Assembly: GCA_944474755.1 (NCBI GenBank) | Contig: OX104124.1 | Span: 46,763,342-46,827,341, forward strand | DNA length: 64,000 bases | From: Limnoperna fortunei | Taxonomy: Eukaryota > Mollusca > Bivalvia > Mytilida > Modiolidae | Direction: 5' to 3' | Part shown: positions 13,301-24,541 of the stretch, piece by piece | Numbering within the stretch: position 1 is the first letter of the stretch | Layout of the letters: each line of letters starts with the position of its first letter | Translations under genes and position numbers: made by a program | The notes under the pieces: generated by a model | Databases searched by the model: none | Told to the model about the DNA's origin: nothing | The model's input: the letters and a program-made list of their open reading frames with translations, nothing else

Positions 13301-16165
13301 CCCCGAGGTGTTTGGTTTTTGTGTTCATAACACTTGGTAAAACTCTTACACAGACTGCAGTTCATAACTGATGTCCCCGAGATGTTTTGTATAACTCACA
13401 AACAGACTACACTTCATAACTGATGTCACCAAGGTGTTGGTTTACGTGTATACTACACTTGGTATAACTCTTACACAGACTGCAGTTCATACCTGATGTC
13501 CCCGAGGTGTTTGGTTTATGTGTACATAACACTTGGTATAACTCATAAACCGAATACACTTTATACCTGATGTCCCCGAGGTGTTTGGTTTATGTGTACA
13601 TAACACTTGGTATAACTCATAAACCGACTACACTTTATACCTGATGTCCCCGAGGTGTTTGGTTTATGTGTACATAACACTTGGTATAACTCATAAACAG
13701 ACTACACTTTATACCTGATGTCACCGAGGTGTTTGGTTTACCTGTACAGTACATTTGGTATAACTCTTACGCAGACTACACTTCATACCTGATGTCACCG
13801 AGGTGTTTGGTTTACCTGTACAGTACATTTGGTATAATTCTTCCACAGACTACACTACACACCTGATATCACCAAGTTGTTTGGTTTACGTGTACAGTAC
13901 ACTTAGTATAACACTTACACAGACTACACTTCATACCTGATGTCACCAAGGTGTTTGGTTTACGTGTACAGTACATTTGGTATAATTCTTCCACAGACTA
14001 CACTACACACCTGATATCACCAAGTTGTTTGGTTTACGTGTACAGTACACTTGGTATAACTCATAAACAGACAACAGTTCACAACTGATGTCCCCGAGGT
14101 GTTTGGTTTACCTGTACAGTACACTTGGTATAACTATTACACAGACTACACTTCATACCTGATGTCACCGAGGTGTTTGGTTTACGTGTATACTACATTT
14201 GGCATAACTCTTACACAGACTACACTTCATACCTAATATCACCAAGATGTTTGGTTTACGTGTACAGCACACTTGGTATAACTCTTACACAGACTGCAGT
14301 TCATACCTGATTTCCCCGAGATGTTTGGTTGTGTGTACATACACTTGGTATAACTACTACGCAGACTACACTTCATACCTGATGTCACCGAGGTGTTTGG
14401 TTTACGTGTCCAGTACAAGTGGTATAACTCTTACACAGACTGCAGTTCATACCTGATGTCCCCGAGGTGTTTGGTTTATGTGTACATAACACTTGGTATA
14501 ACTCATAAACAGACTACATTTTATACCTGATGTCACCGAGGTGTTTGGTTTACCTGTACAGTACATTTGGTATAACTCTTTCACAGACTACACTACATAC
14601 CTGATGTCACCGCGGTGTTTGGTTTACGGTTACAGTACACATGGTATAACTACTACGCAGACTACACTTCATTCCTGATGTCACCGAGGTGTTTGGTTTA
14701 CGTGTCCAGGTCAAGTAGTATAACTCTTACACAGACTGCAGTTCATACCTGATGTCCCCGAGGTGTTTGGTTTATGTGTACATAACACTTGGTATAACTC
14801 ATAAACAAACTACACTTTATACCTGATGTCACCGAGGTGTTTGGTTTACCTGTACAGTACATTTGGTATAACTCTTTCACAGACAACACTACATACACTA
14901 CACTTGGTGTAATTCTTACTCAGACTACACTCCATACCTGATGTCACCGAGGTGTTTAGTCTACATGTACAGTACACTTGGTAAAACTACTACGCAGACT
15001 ACACTTCATACCTGATGTCCCCGAGGTGTTTGGTTTACGTGTCCAGGTCAAGTAGTATAACTCTTACACAGACTGCAGTTCATACCTGATGTCCCCGAGG
15101 TGTTTGGTTTATGTGTACATAACACTTGGTATAACTCATAAACAAACTACACTTTATACCTGATGTCACCGAGGTGTTTGGTTTACCTGTACAGTACATT
15201 TGGTATAACTCTTTCACAGACAACACTACATACACTACACTTGGTGTAATTCTTACTCAGACTACACTCCATACCTGATTGCACCGAGGTGTTTGGTCTA
15301 CATGTACAGTACACTTGGTATAACTACTACGCAGACTACACCTCATACCTGATGTCACCGAGGTGTTTGGTTTACGTGTCCAGAACAAGTGGTATAACTA
15401 TTACACAGACTACAATACATACCTGATGTCACTGATGTGTTTTGTTTACGTGTACAGTACGCTTGGTATAACTCATACACAGACATTACTTCATACCTGA
15501 TGTCACAGAGGTATTTGGTTTACATGTTTAGTACACTTGGTACAGGTCATACACAGACTACACTTCATAAATGTCACCAAGGTGTTTTGTTTACGTGTAC
15601 AGTACACTTGGTATAATTCTTACACAGACTACAATCGATACCTGGTGTCACCAAGTTGTTGGTTTACTTGTACACTACACTTGGTATAACTCTTACACAG
15701 ACTACACTACATACCTGATGTCAACGAGGTGTTGGTTTACATGTACAGTACACTTGGTATAACTCTTACACAGACTACAATCGATACCTGGTGTCACCAA
15801 TGTGTTTGTTTACGTGTACAGTACACTTGGTATCACTCTTTAACAGACTACAATTCATTCTTGATATCACCAAGGTGTTTGGTTTACATGTCAAGTAGAC
15901 TTAATATCACTCTTGAACAGTCTACAATTCATACCTGATGTCACCAAGGTGTTTGGTTTACATATCAAGTAGACTTAATATCACTCTTGAACGGACTATA
16001 CTACATACCTGATCTCACCAAAGTGTTTGGTTTACGTGTCCAGTACACTTGTTATAATTCTTACTCAGACTACACTACATACCCGATGTCGCCGAGGTGT
16101 TTGGTTTACGTGTCCAGTACACTTGGTATAACTCTTACACAGACTACACTACATACCTGAAGTCA

Positions 16166-16267
16166 CTTAATTTATCATTTGGTTTACATAACAACTGATG
16201 GTTTTCACAAGTACACTACAATCACAGATAGTTTGAGTTTGTGTTAAAGGATACAAAAAATGCTTAC
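16166..16267. other. Intron between satellite and exon
   Basis: Non-repetitive intron sequence ending, on the minus strand, with the GTAAGCA donor at 16,261-16,267. Confidence 0.6.
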
Positions 16268-16318
16268 CTGTAGAAATATCTTTGTTTTTCCTCCTGCCTT
16301 GTCCACTGCAGTCTGTCC
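16268..16318 (-). CDS. Ankyrin gene, 51-nt exon
   Basis: The minus-strand acceptor TTTTCTTACAG and donor GTAAGCA bound 17 codons reading GQTAVDKAGGKTKIFLQ. This is the first half of a degenerate ankyrin repeat (G-x-T-A-x-x-x-A in place of G-x-T-P-L-H-x-A). Its second half is in the exon at 1,997-2,146, more than 14 kb downstream. Splitting the last repeat over two exons contrasts with the one-exon-per-repeat layout just upstream. Confidence 0.85.
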
Positions 16319-16935
16319 CTGTAAGAAAATAAGAAAAACATTTAAAACATGCATTATTTACATCTACTAATATATATAAAGTAATGTCTATAAATAATAA
16401 TACAGAAATAATTTAAGCTTACAAAATAACTTATTTTATTACAATGATGTCTGGTAAACCTGAACGTTTTGTTTTGGTAAATAACTCACATCTTGTCAAT
16501 AAATCTCCTCAATGTAAGTTAAACAGCTACATATAACAAAAGTAGTTTTTGTAACAGATCTAATAAAACTTGATATTTTCTGATTCTGTACAAAGAGGCG
16601 AGTTAAAGAAATGGTCACACTCAGGGTGAAAATATTTGGTTTGTGTGAAATAATGGATGTTTTATCATGTCGGCCTTTAAAAATGTACTATAAATCTCTG
16701 GGCTAAAAGTATAAAAAAATAACCTTTTGTAACAAACGTCGTTGAGACTGATATTTTCTTATTCAGGTCAATGAGACGAATAAAATGAATCCCAACACTT
16801 ATGGTAAAATATATCATTATTTAAGATTAATCAATGAATCTTCTAAGATGTCGGCCATAACAAGATGTACATTGATATTTTCTGATTCAGTACAGAAATG
16901 AAATAAAACACGACCTTCCACTGCGGAATACATAC

Positions 16936-17034
16936 CTCGTCATCCTGGCTGTGGATGTCAGCCCCCTTTGATATTAGTAGTTCTGCCACGTCTCGGGAGC
17001 CTTTCCATGCAGCCCAGTGTAATGGTGTGGATTT
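16936..17034 (-). CDS. Ankyrin repeat exon (fifth 33-residue repeat)
   Basis: Acceptor TATGGTTCTAG and donor GTATGTATTCC bound 33 codons: KSTPLHWAAWKGSRDV, then AELLISKGADIHSQDDE. This is a complete ankyrin repeat with the TPLH turn and the helix-2 LL-x-x-GAD signature. Position 2 is S and position 10 is W, both unique among the five. It joins in phase 0 to the 51-nt exon, whose GQTAVDKA continues the fold. Confidence 0.93.
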
Positions 17035-17536
17035 CTAGAACCATATTAAATAGAGATTAAACACAACGATTTCTCTGTAGATAACAGACACCTTTGTCAA
17101 CAAATCTCCTCAATGTAAGGTATACAGCTACATATAACAAAAGTAGTTTTTGTAACAAATCTAATTAAACTTGATATTTTCTGATTGTGCACAAAGAGGC
17201 GAGTTAAAAAAATGGCCACACTCAGGGTGAAATATTTGGTTTGTGTGAAATTATGTATGTTTTATCATGTCTGCCATTAAAAATGTACTATAAATCTCTG
17301 TGGTCAATGTATTATAAAAATAACTTTTTGTAACAAACGACGTTGAGTCTGATATTTTCTGATTCAGGTCAATGAGACGAATAAAATAAATCCCAACACT
17401 TATGGTGAAATATATCTTTATCTGAGATAAATCAATGAAAATTGTAACATGTCGGCCATAACAAGATGTACATTGATATTTTCTGATTCAGTGCAAAAAA
17501 GAAGTAAAACACGACCTTCCACTGAGGAATACATAC

Positions 17537-17635
17537 CCAGTTACCCTGCATGTGTATGTCAGCCCCCTTTGATATCAGTAGTTCTGCCACGTCTGGGGAG
17601 CCTTTATATGCAGCCCAGTGTAATGGTGTGGCTTT
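17537..17635 (-). CDS. Ankyrin repeat exon (fourth 33-residue repeat)
   Basis: Bounded by acceptor TTGTTCTAG and donor GTATGTATTCC. Translation is KATPLHWAAYKGSPDV then AELLISKGADIHMQGNW. It is the most divergent of the five at the repeat end (MQGNW in place of SQDDE) and carries P at position 14 where the others have R. The framework codons are otherwise nearly the same as in its neighbours. Confidence 0.93.
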
Positions 17636-18297
17636 CTAGAACAATATTAAATAGAGATTAAACACAACGATTTCTCTGCGAATAACAGACATCTTGTCAA
17701 CAAATCTCCTCAAGGTATACAGCTACATATAACAAAAGTAGTTTTTGTAACAGATCTAATAAAACTTGATATTTTCTGATTCTGTACAAAGAGTTGAGTT
17801 AAATAAATGGCCACACTCAGGGTGAAATATTTGGTTGGTGTGAAATAATGGATGTTTTATCATGTCGGCCATTAGAAATGTACTGTAAATCTCTGTGGTC
17901 AATGTATAAAAAATAACTTTTTGTGACAAACGTCGTTGAGACTGATATTTTCTGATTCTGTACAAAGAGTCGAGTTAAATGAATTGTTACACTCAGGGTG
18001 AAATATTTGATTTGTGTGAAATAATGTTTTTTTTTATCATTTCGGCCATTAAAAATGTAATAAAAATCAAAGTATAAAAAAAAACTTTTTCTAACAAACG
18101 TCGTTGAGGCTGCTATTGTCTGATTCAGGTCAATGAGACGAATAAAATGAATCCCCACACTTATGGTGAAATAAATCATTATCTGAAATTAATCAATGAA
18201 TCTTGTAACATGTCAGCCATACCAAGATGTACATTGATATTTTCTGATTCAGTACAAAAATGAAGTAAAACACGACCTTCCACTGAGGAATACATAC

Positions 18298-18396
18298 CAC
18301 GACATCCTGGCTGTGGATGTCAGCCCCCTTTGATATAAGTAGTTCTGCCAAGTCTCGGGAGACTCCCTGTGCAGCCCAGTGTAATGGTGTGACTTT
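18298..18396 (-). CDS. Ankyrin repeat exon (third 33-residue repeat)
   Basis: Acceptor TATGGTTCTAG, donor GTATGTATTCC. Translation is KVTPLHWAAQGVSRDL then AELLISKGADIHSQDVV. Differences from neighbours fall at positions 2, 10-12, 16, 32 and 33. Length and phase are identical to the other cassettes, so skipping or gaining this exon keeps the reading frame. Confidence 0.93.
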
Positions 18397-18895
18397 CTAG
18401 AACCATATTAAATAGAGATTAAACAAAACGATTTCTCTGTAAATAGCAGACATCTTGTCAGCAAATCTCCTCAATGTAAGGTATACAGCTGCATATAACA
18501 AAAGTAGTTTTTGTAAGAGATCTTATAAAACTTGATATTTTCTGAGTCTGTACAAAGAGTCGAGTTAAATAAATGGCCACACTCAGAGTGAAATATTTGG
18601 TTTGTGTGAAATAATGTATGTTTTATCATGTCGGCTATTTAAAATGTACTATAAATCTCTGTGGTCAATGTATAAAAAAATAACTTTTTGTAACAAACGC
18701 GTTGAGGCTGATATTTTCTGATTCAGATCAATGAGACGAATAAAATGAATACCAACACTTATGGTGAAATATATAATTATCTGAAATTAATCAACGAATC
18801 TTGTAACATGTCTGCCATAACAAGATGTACATTGATATTTTCTGATTCAGTACAAAAATGAAGTAAAACACGACCCTCCACTGAGGAATACACAC

Positions 18896-18994
18896 CTCGT
18901 CGTCCTGGCTATGGATGTCAGCCCCCTTTGATATAAGTAGTTCTGCCACGTCTCGGAAGCCTCCCCTTGCAGCCCAGTGTAATGGTGTGGCTTT
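18896..18994 (-). CDS. Ankyrin repeat exon (second 33-residue repeat)
   Basis: Acceptor TATGGTTCTAG. The donor is GTGTGTATTCC, where the other four have GTATGT. Translation is KATPLHWAARGGFRDV then AELLISKGADIHSQDDE. The weaker donor could make this cassette prone to skipping, which would be frame-neutral; that is inference. Confidence 0.92.
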
Positions 18995-19434
18995 CTAGAA
19001 CCATATTAAATAGAGATTAAACACAATGATTTTTCTGTAAATAAAAGTTTTTGTAACAGATCTAATAAAACTTGATATTTTCTGATTCTGTACAAAGAGG
19101 AGAGTTAAATAAATGTCACACTCATGGTAAAATATTTGGTTTTGTGAAATAATGTATATTTTATCATGTCGGCCATTAAACATGTACTATAAATCTCTTT
19201 GCTCAAAGTATAAACAAATAACTTTTTGTAACAAACGTCGTTGAGACTGATATTTTCTATTTCAGGTCAATGAGACGAATAAAATGAACCCTAACACTTA
19301 TGGTGAAATATATCTTTATCTGAAATTAATCAATGAATCTTGTAACATGTCGGCCATAACAAGATGTGCATTGATATTTTCTGATTCAGTACAAAATTAA
19401 AGTAAAACACGACCTTCCACTGAGGAATACATAC

Positions 19435-19533
19435 CTCGCCATCCTGGCTGTGGATGTCAGCCCCTTTTGTTATCAGTAGTTCTGCCACGTCTCGGGAGCT
19501 TCCCTTTGCAGCCCAGTGTAATGGTGTGACTTT
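19435..19533 (-). CDS. Ankyrin repeat exon (first 33-residue repeat)
   Basis: Acceptor TATGGTTCTAG, donor GTATGTATTCC. Translation is KVTPLHWAAKGSSRDV then AELLITKGADIHSQDGE. It joins in phase 0 to the 90-nt exon (..VNCTDKD), about 5 kb upstream across the 27-bp minisatellite. Confidence 0.93.
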
Positions 19534-20452
19534 CTAGAACCATATTAAATAAGGATTAAACACAACGATTTCTTTGTAAATAACAGACATCTTGTCAACA
19601 AATCTCCTCAATGTAAGTTATACAGCTACATATAACAAAAGTAGTTTTTGTAACAGATCTAATAAAACTTGATATTTTCTGATTCTGTACAAAGAGTCGA
19701 GTTAAATAAATGGCCACACTCAGGGTGAAATATTTGGTTTGTGTGAAATTATTATGTTTTATCGTGTCGGCCATTAAAAATGTACTATATAAATCTCTGT
19801 GTTCAATATATAAAAAAATAACTTTTTGTAACAAACATCGTTGAGACTGATATTTTCTGATTCAGGTCAATGAGACGAATAAAATGAACCCTAACACTTA
19901 TGGTGAAATATATGATTATCTGAGATTAATCAATGAATCTTGTAACATCTTGGCCATAACAAGATGTACATTGATATTTTCTGATTCAGTACAAAATTGA
20001 ATTAAAACATGACCTTATATACAAATGCAGTCTACCTGCTCGACATTTGTATTCTATATATAATGTTTTCCACCTGTTCAACAGGAGAAATACAGTAATA
20101 AGTAAGCTGTCGTACAGGACAGATGACACCAACCTGTCATAATGGAACCTTTGTCATACGTCAGAGAATGTCTAATTGTAACACTAGACATATGCAGTCT
20201 ACCTGTCATACTGGACATATACCATCTACCTGTCTTGCTTGACATATGCAGTCTAAGTGTCTGGACATGAGAAGTCCACCGGTCATATTAGACATGTACA
20301 ATCTACTTGTCATACTAGACATGCAGTCTACCTGTCATACAGGACATATGCAGTCTACCTCTCTTGCTTGACATGCAGTCTACCTGTCATACTGGACAAG
20401 AGAAGTCTACCTGTCATACTTGACATGTGCAGTCTACCTGTCATACTGGACA

Positions 20453-20454
20453 TA

Positions 20455-20486
<32 letters not shown>
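20453..20486. repeat. (ATT)n microsatellite at the LINE 3' end
   Basis: About eleven ATT units on the plus strand, i.e. (AAT)n at the 3' end of the minus-strand LINE. This fits LINE groups whose 3' ends are short microsatellites. Confidence 0.9.
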
Positions 20487-20487
<1 letters not shown>

Positions 20488-20928
20488 GACAATTCTTATA
20501 TAGCGCCAATACTAAAATATTACTCCAGGCGCTTTACAATATCACATGAGGAACATTATCTATAAATATATCACAATATTCAATAATAAAAACACATTAT
20601 CAAAAGGAATTTACACTACATGCAACAATAAATTGCCCAACAATATTAATAAAACAATAAAACGTACCTAGCAGAGAAACGCTAAAAAAATTTTGTACTG
20701 AAACTAAAACATTAAAAAAAAATCTAACACGCATGAGTAAAATTAAAATTTTTACAAATAATAATAATTTCAAAAAATATAAATAAAATATCTATCGATT
20801 TTAATTTAAAATATACAACCACAACCTTGACAATAAATGTAATTAATCAGAAGGAAAAAAGAGCAATTAACTTAAAATCTACTCCAAAGCAATACTGATT
20901 ACTAAGTCTATAATTTACAAAATTAAAA

Positions 20929-21860
20929 TCATTGATTGTATGCACTTCTAAACAGGTGAGTTTTAACTTTCTTCTTGAAAAGTTCGAAGGATTGTTCATT
21001 TTGTATAGTAGATGGTAAACTGTTCCAGATTATTGCCGATGCCATGTCAAAACGCCTGTCTCCGTACGTTTTAGTCCGAACTTTCGGCTGTTGTAACAGA
21101 GTTTTCGCCTGTGAACGTAAAGTTCTTTGTGGTTCGTGCCGTTTAACTAGTTCTTCAATATAAACTGGAGCGCGACCATGAAGAGCTTTAAAAGTGTACA
21201 TCAAGATCTTGTAAATGCTTCTGAACTTCACAGGGAGCCAATGTAGAGAAATGAGAACAGGAGTTATATGTTCGTGCCGGCGTTTACTCGTTATAAGTTG
21301 GGCCGTGTGTTTTGAACTCTTTGTAATTTACTTAGATAACAATAATTGATTCCATATAGCAGACAATTTCCATAATCCAATCGCGAAGTAACTAATGATG
21401 CTACTAGTGTCTTGCACGCATCCGTTGTGATGAATCGTCGAAATCGCCCTATATTTCTGATTTGAAAATTACATGACTTTGCAATTTCAGACACCTGTTT
21501 TCCCATAGAAATTATTTTGTCAAAGTGCATTCCCAAGTTCTTAACAAAAGATGCGTCCTGGACAACACAGCCATCAAATTTCAATGTGCACTGAGAAAAA
21601 TCTTTTGGGCGTTGTTTTGGTACAAAAACAATGAGTTCAGTTTTGTCTTGGTTAATTTTAAGCAGGTTTTCCTGCATCCATATGCTAATGTCTGACAAGC
21701 AAGCTTCGAAGTGTGCGCTACAGCGTCCCAGTCATCGATTGGCTTGATGACCTGATATGCCTGAGTGTCATCCGCATAGCAATGGTAGCTCATTCTGTGT
21801 CTTCTACATATCTCAGCTATCGGTTTAGCGAACATACAGTAAATACGAGGTCCGCTTCTG
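20929..21860 (-). pseudogene. Reverse transcriptase, C-terminal part, frameshifted
   Basis: The fragment begins around GPRIYCMFAKPIAEI and reaches the catalytic box HCYADDTQ (YADDT at 21,764-21,778). It continues through LLKINQDKTELIVF and SRLDYGNCLLYG, the thumb-region signature LQRVQNT, then TAQLITSKRRHEHITPVL and LHWLPVKFRSIYKIL. It ends at FKKKVKTHLFRSAYNQ. At least two frame changes (near 21,690 and near 21,300) break it. Endonuclease and N-terminal reverse-transcriptase motifs are absent, consistent with 5' truncation. Confidence 0.9.
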
Positions 21861-22599
21861 CTTGTCATACTAGAGATATGTAGTCTACCTGTCATACTAG
21901 ACATATGCAGTCTACCTTTCCTCCTTGACATACAGTCTACCTATTATACTGGACATGTGATATCTACCTGTCATACTGGACATATGCAGTCCACCTGTCA
22001 TACTGGACAAATGCAGTCTATTTGTTATACTGGATATATGTAGTCTACCTGTCATACTGTACATATGCATCTCCCTGTCATACTTGACACATGCAGTCTT
22101 CCTCTCCTAGTGGGCATGGGAAGTATACCTGTCATACTACACATATGCAGTCCCCTTGTCATATTTGACATATGCATTCAACATGTCATTCTGTACAAAA
22201 TCAGTCTCCCTATCATTCTGGATATATCCAGTCTACCTGTCATACTTGACATATGTAGACTACCTGTCATACTTGACATGTGCAGTATTACAGTCATACT
22301 GGACATGAGAAGTCTACCTGTCATACTGGATGTTTGCAGTCTTCAAGTCATACTGTACATATGCACTCCACCTGTCATACTGGTCATATGTTGTCTACCT
22401 GTCATGCATAACATATGCAATCCACATATCATACTGGACATATGCAGTCCACCTGTCATACTGGACTTGTGTAGTCTATCAGTCATAACAAACATATGTA
22501 GTCTAGTCTGCTGGGCATATTAAAGTCTACATGTCATGCTAGGCATATCTAGTCTACGTGACATACTTGACATATTCTGTCTACATTTCATACGGGAAT

Positions 22600-22735
22600 A
22601 GTCAGTTTTCCTACCACAGCTTTGGGTTTTCTCCGGGTACTCCAGCTTCATTCCCCAATTTAAACTGGACGACATGATATAGCTAAAAAATTGCCGAAAA
22701 TGGCATTACACATCATTTAAACAAACAAACATCAT
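22600..22735 (+). mobile_element. SINE fragment (3' part)
   Basis: GGTTTTCTCCGGGTACTCC through GATATAGCTAAAAAATTGCC to a CAAACAAACA tail is the reverse complement of the core and tail of the complete SINE at 27,232-27,515. The tRNA-derived head is missing. It interrupts the 27-bp minisatellite. Confidence 0.8.
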
Positions 22736-24330
22736 ATGGGAATATGCAGTCTACGTGTCATACTTGACGTGCAGTCTACGTATCAACTGGACATGTGAAT
22801 ACTACCTGTCATACTAGACATGTGCAGTCTACTTGTTACTGGACATATGCAGTCTACATGTCATACTTGACATATGTAGACAACCTGTCATACTGGACAT
22901 ATCCATTATAAATACTTGACATATGTAGACTACATGTCATATTTGACACATGTAGACTACCTGTCACTGGACAATTATATCTGTCATAATGGATGGACAT
23001 ATGTCGTTAACCTTTCATGCTTGACATATGCAGCCTACCTGTCATACTGGACATATGCAGTCTATCTGTTAGACTGGACGTATGCTTGACAAATGGTCTA
23101 CCTGTCATACTTGATACACAGTCTACATTTCATACTGGAATATGCATTCTACCTGTCATAGTCGACAAAAGCTAACTACCTAACAAACAGTTTACCTTTC
23201 ATACTGGATATATGCCGTTTATCTGTCATACAAATGTACTTTGTAATGTCATACTTGACATATGTAGACTACCTGTCATATTTGACATATGCAGTATACG
23301 AGTCATGCTTGACATACAGTGTCTTCAAGTCAAACTGAACATATGCAGTCTATCTGTTATACTGGACATATGCATAATAAATGTCATACTTGACATATGT
23401 AGAATACAAGTCATATTTGACATATGCAGTATACGAGTCATGCTTGACATACAGTGTCTTCAAGTCAAACTGAACATATGCAGTCTATCTGTTATACTGG
23501 ACATATGTAGTCTACCTGTCATACAGGACATATGCCATCTACCTGTCATGCTTGACATGATGACTTCCAGTCATGTTGGGCATATGCAATCTACCTGTCA
23601 TGCTAGACATGCAGTAAACATGTCATACTGGAAATATACACTCTATCTGTCATACTGGACATATACTGGGTAAATACTAGACATGTGAAGTCTACCTGTC
23701 GTACTACACATGTGAAGTCTACCTGTCATACTGCAATTTACCTGTAAAAACTAGACAGGTGCAGTCTTCCATTCATACTAGGCATACAATTATCATATAA
23801 ATACTAGATATATGAAGTCTACCTGTCATACTTCACATGCAACTTACATGTAAATACTAGACATGAATTCTACCTGTCATATAGACATAAGAAGCATACC
23901 GGCCATACTAGACATATGCAGTCTACCTGTCAATACTAGACACATGCAGTCTACCTGTCATACTACACATGCAACTTACATGTAAACATGAATTCTACCT
24001 GTCATATAGACCAGACATAAGCAGTCTACCTGTCATATAGACCAGACATAAGCAGTCTACCTGTCATACTAGACATATGCAGATTACCTGTCATACTAGA
24101 CATATGAAGTCTACCTGTCATACTGGACTTGCAATTTACATGTAAATATTAGACATATGCTGCCTACCTGTCATGCAATCTAGCACTAGACATATGCAGT
24201 CTAACTGTCAATACTAGACATATGCAGTCTACCTGTAAATACTCGACATATTGAGTATACCTGTCATATTAGACATATGCAGTCTACCTGTCACCCTGGA
24301 CATGCAACTTTCATGGAAATACCTGAGATA

Positions 24331-24541
24331 GGTATGTTGTTTTGTTTTCAGCTGATTTACACATGACTTGTTATAAATAGTTAACTTGCATTATAGAGAC
24401 TAGATAATCCCTTTGTATTGAGGTAAATAGTTAAGAAACTCAATGTGATATATAGCCATTCATTGGAACATGACCAATCATCTACAAAAGCAGGTAACCA
24501 ATTCAGTTAGTTGATTTATCAGAAACAATTGTACAACTTAC
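24331..24541. other. Intron next to the first visible ankyrin exon
   Basis: Unique AT-rich intron sequence, ending with the minus-strand donor GTAAGTTG that abuts the exon. Confidence 0.6.

Larger units (their letters stand above)
2523..16165 (+). repeat. 74-bp satellite array in an ankyrin-gene intron
   Basis: A 74-bp unit repeats almost without break for about 13.6 kb. Anchors GGTGTTTGG at 4,682, 4,756 and 4,830 give exact spacing. The consensus contains GTTTGGTTTACGTGTACAGT, ACACTTGGTATAACTC, ACACAGACTACACTTCATAC and CTGATGTCACC. There are roughly 175 copies after removing the 3.4-3.9 kb insertion. The left and right edges are more diverged; the core contains higher-order duplications. 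Because 74 is not a multiple of three, open frames cycle through all phases. The repeated 60-70 codon frames (protein phrases such as VQYTWYNSYTDYTSY) are therefore repeat artefacts. The whole array lies in the 14,121-nt intron. Confidence 0.95.
16319..20008 (-). repeat. Tandem exon-intron duplication blocks
   Basis: Each block holds a 99-nt ankyrin exon plus its flanking intron. Exon starts at 16,936, 17,537, 18,298, 18,896 and 19,435 are spaced 601, 761, 598 and 539 bp. The introns are as alike as the exons: phrases such as TGATATTTTCTGATTC, GTCAATGAGACGAATAAAAT, TCATGTCGGCC and GGTGAAATATTTGGTTTGTG recur in every block. The 761-bp block carries an extra copy of part of the intron (about 17,940-18,060), and the 539-bp block has a deletion. 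A further intron piece without an exon (19,540-20,008) is cut off where the 27-bp minisatellite begins. Unequal crossing-over is the simplest explanation. Confidence 0.9.
20453..21865 (-). mobile_element. 5'-truncated non-LTR retrotransposon (CR1/L2-like)
   Basis: Sequence unrelated to the minisatellite interrupts it cleanly. Reading on the minus strand it holds the 3' part of a reverse transcriptase, a roughly 450-nt 3' untranslated region, a terminal GCGCTATATAAGAATTG-type motif and an (AAT)n tail. A 5' truncation with an intact 3' end is the usual product of LINE target-primed insertion. The tail and the C-terminal region (LHWLPV, YGDRRF, WNSLPS) are typical of the CR1/L2 group; that clade assignment comes from motif memory, not a search. 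Confidence 0.9.
20009..24330 (+). repeat. 27-bp minisatellite in an ankyrin-gene intron
   Basis: The unit reads ACATATGCAGTCTACCTG followed by TCATACTGG (27 bp), repeated with substitutions and small indels. It is interrupted by a LINE (20,453-21,865) and a SINE fragment (22,600-22,735). Since 27 is a multiple of three, long artefactual frames arise on the plus strand (22,065-22,523 and 23,212-23,673, with nine-residue repeats like ILDICSLPV). A higher-order copy is visible at about 23,247-23,370 and 23,372-23,500 (GTATACGAGTCATGCTTGAC recurs). The array fills most of the 5,008-nt intron. Confidence 0.93.

Noticed and set aside
2675..15938. Many 60-115-codon plus-strand frames with related peptides (VQYTWYNSYTDYTSY and similar)
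   Set aside because: They are products of the 74-bp satellite. The unit is not a multiple of three, frames cycle, no start context or splice signals fit, and the known gene here is on the other strand.
2523..16165. Regularly spaced repeat suggestive of a CRISPR array
   Set aside because: The repeats are contiguous, with no unique spacers or cas genes, in an intron of a eukaryotic gene.
17756..19834. Minus-strand frames of 62-120 codons between the ankyrin exons
   Set aside because: They lie in the duplicated introns, overlap splice sites of the real exons, and show no domain.
22065..23673. Frames of 152-153 codons with nine-residue repeats (ILDICSLPV)
   Set aside because: The 27-bp minisatellite is divisible by three, so an open phase stays open. 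No conserved protein features.
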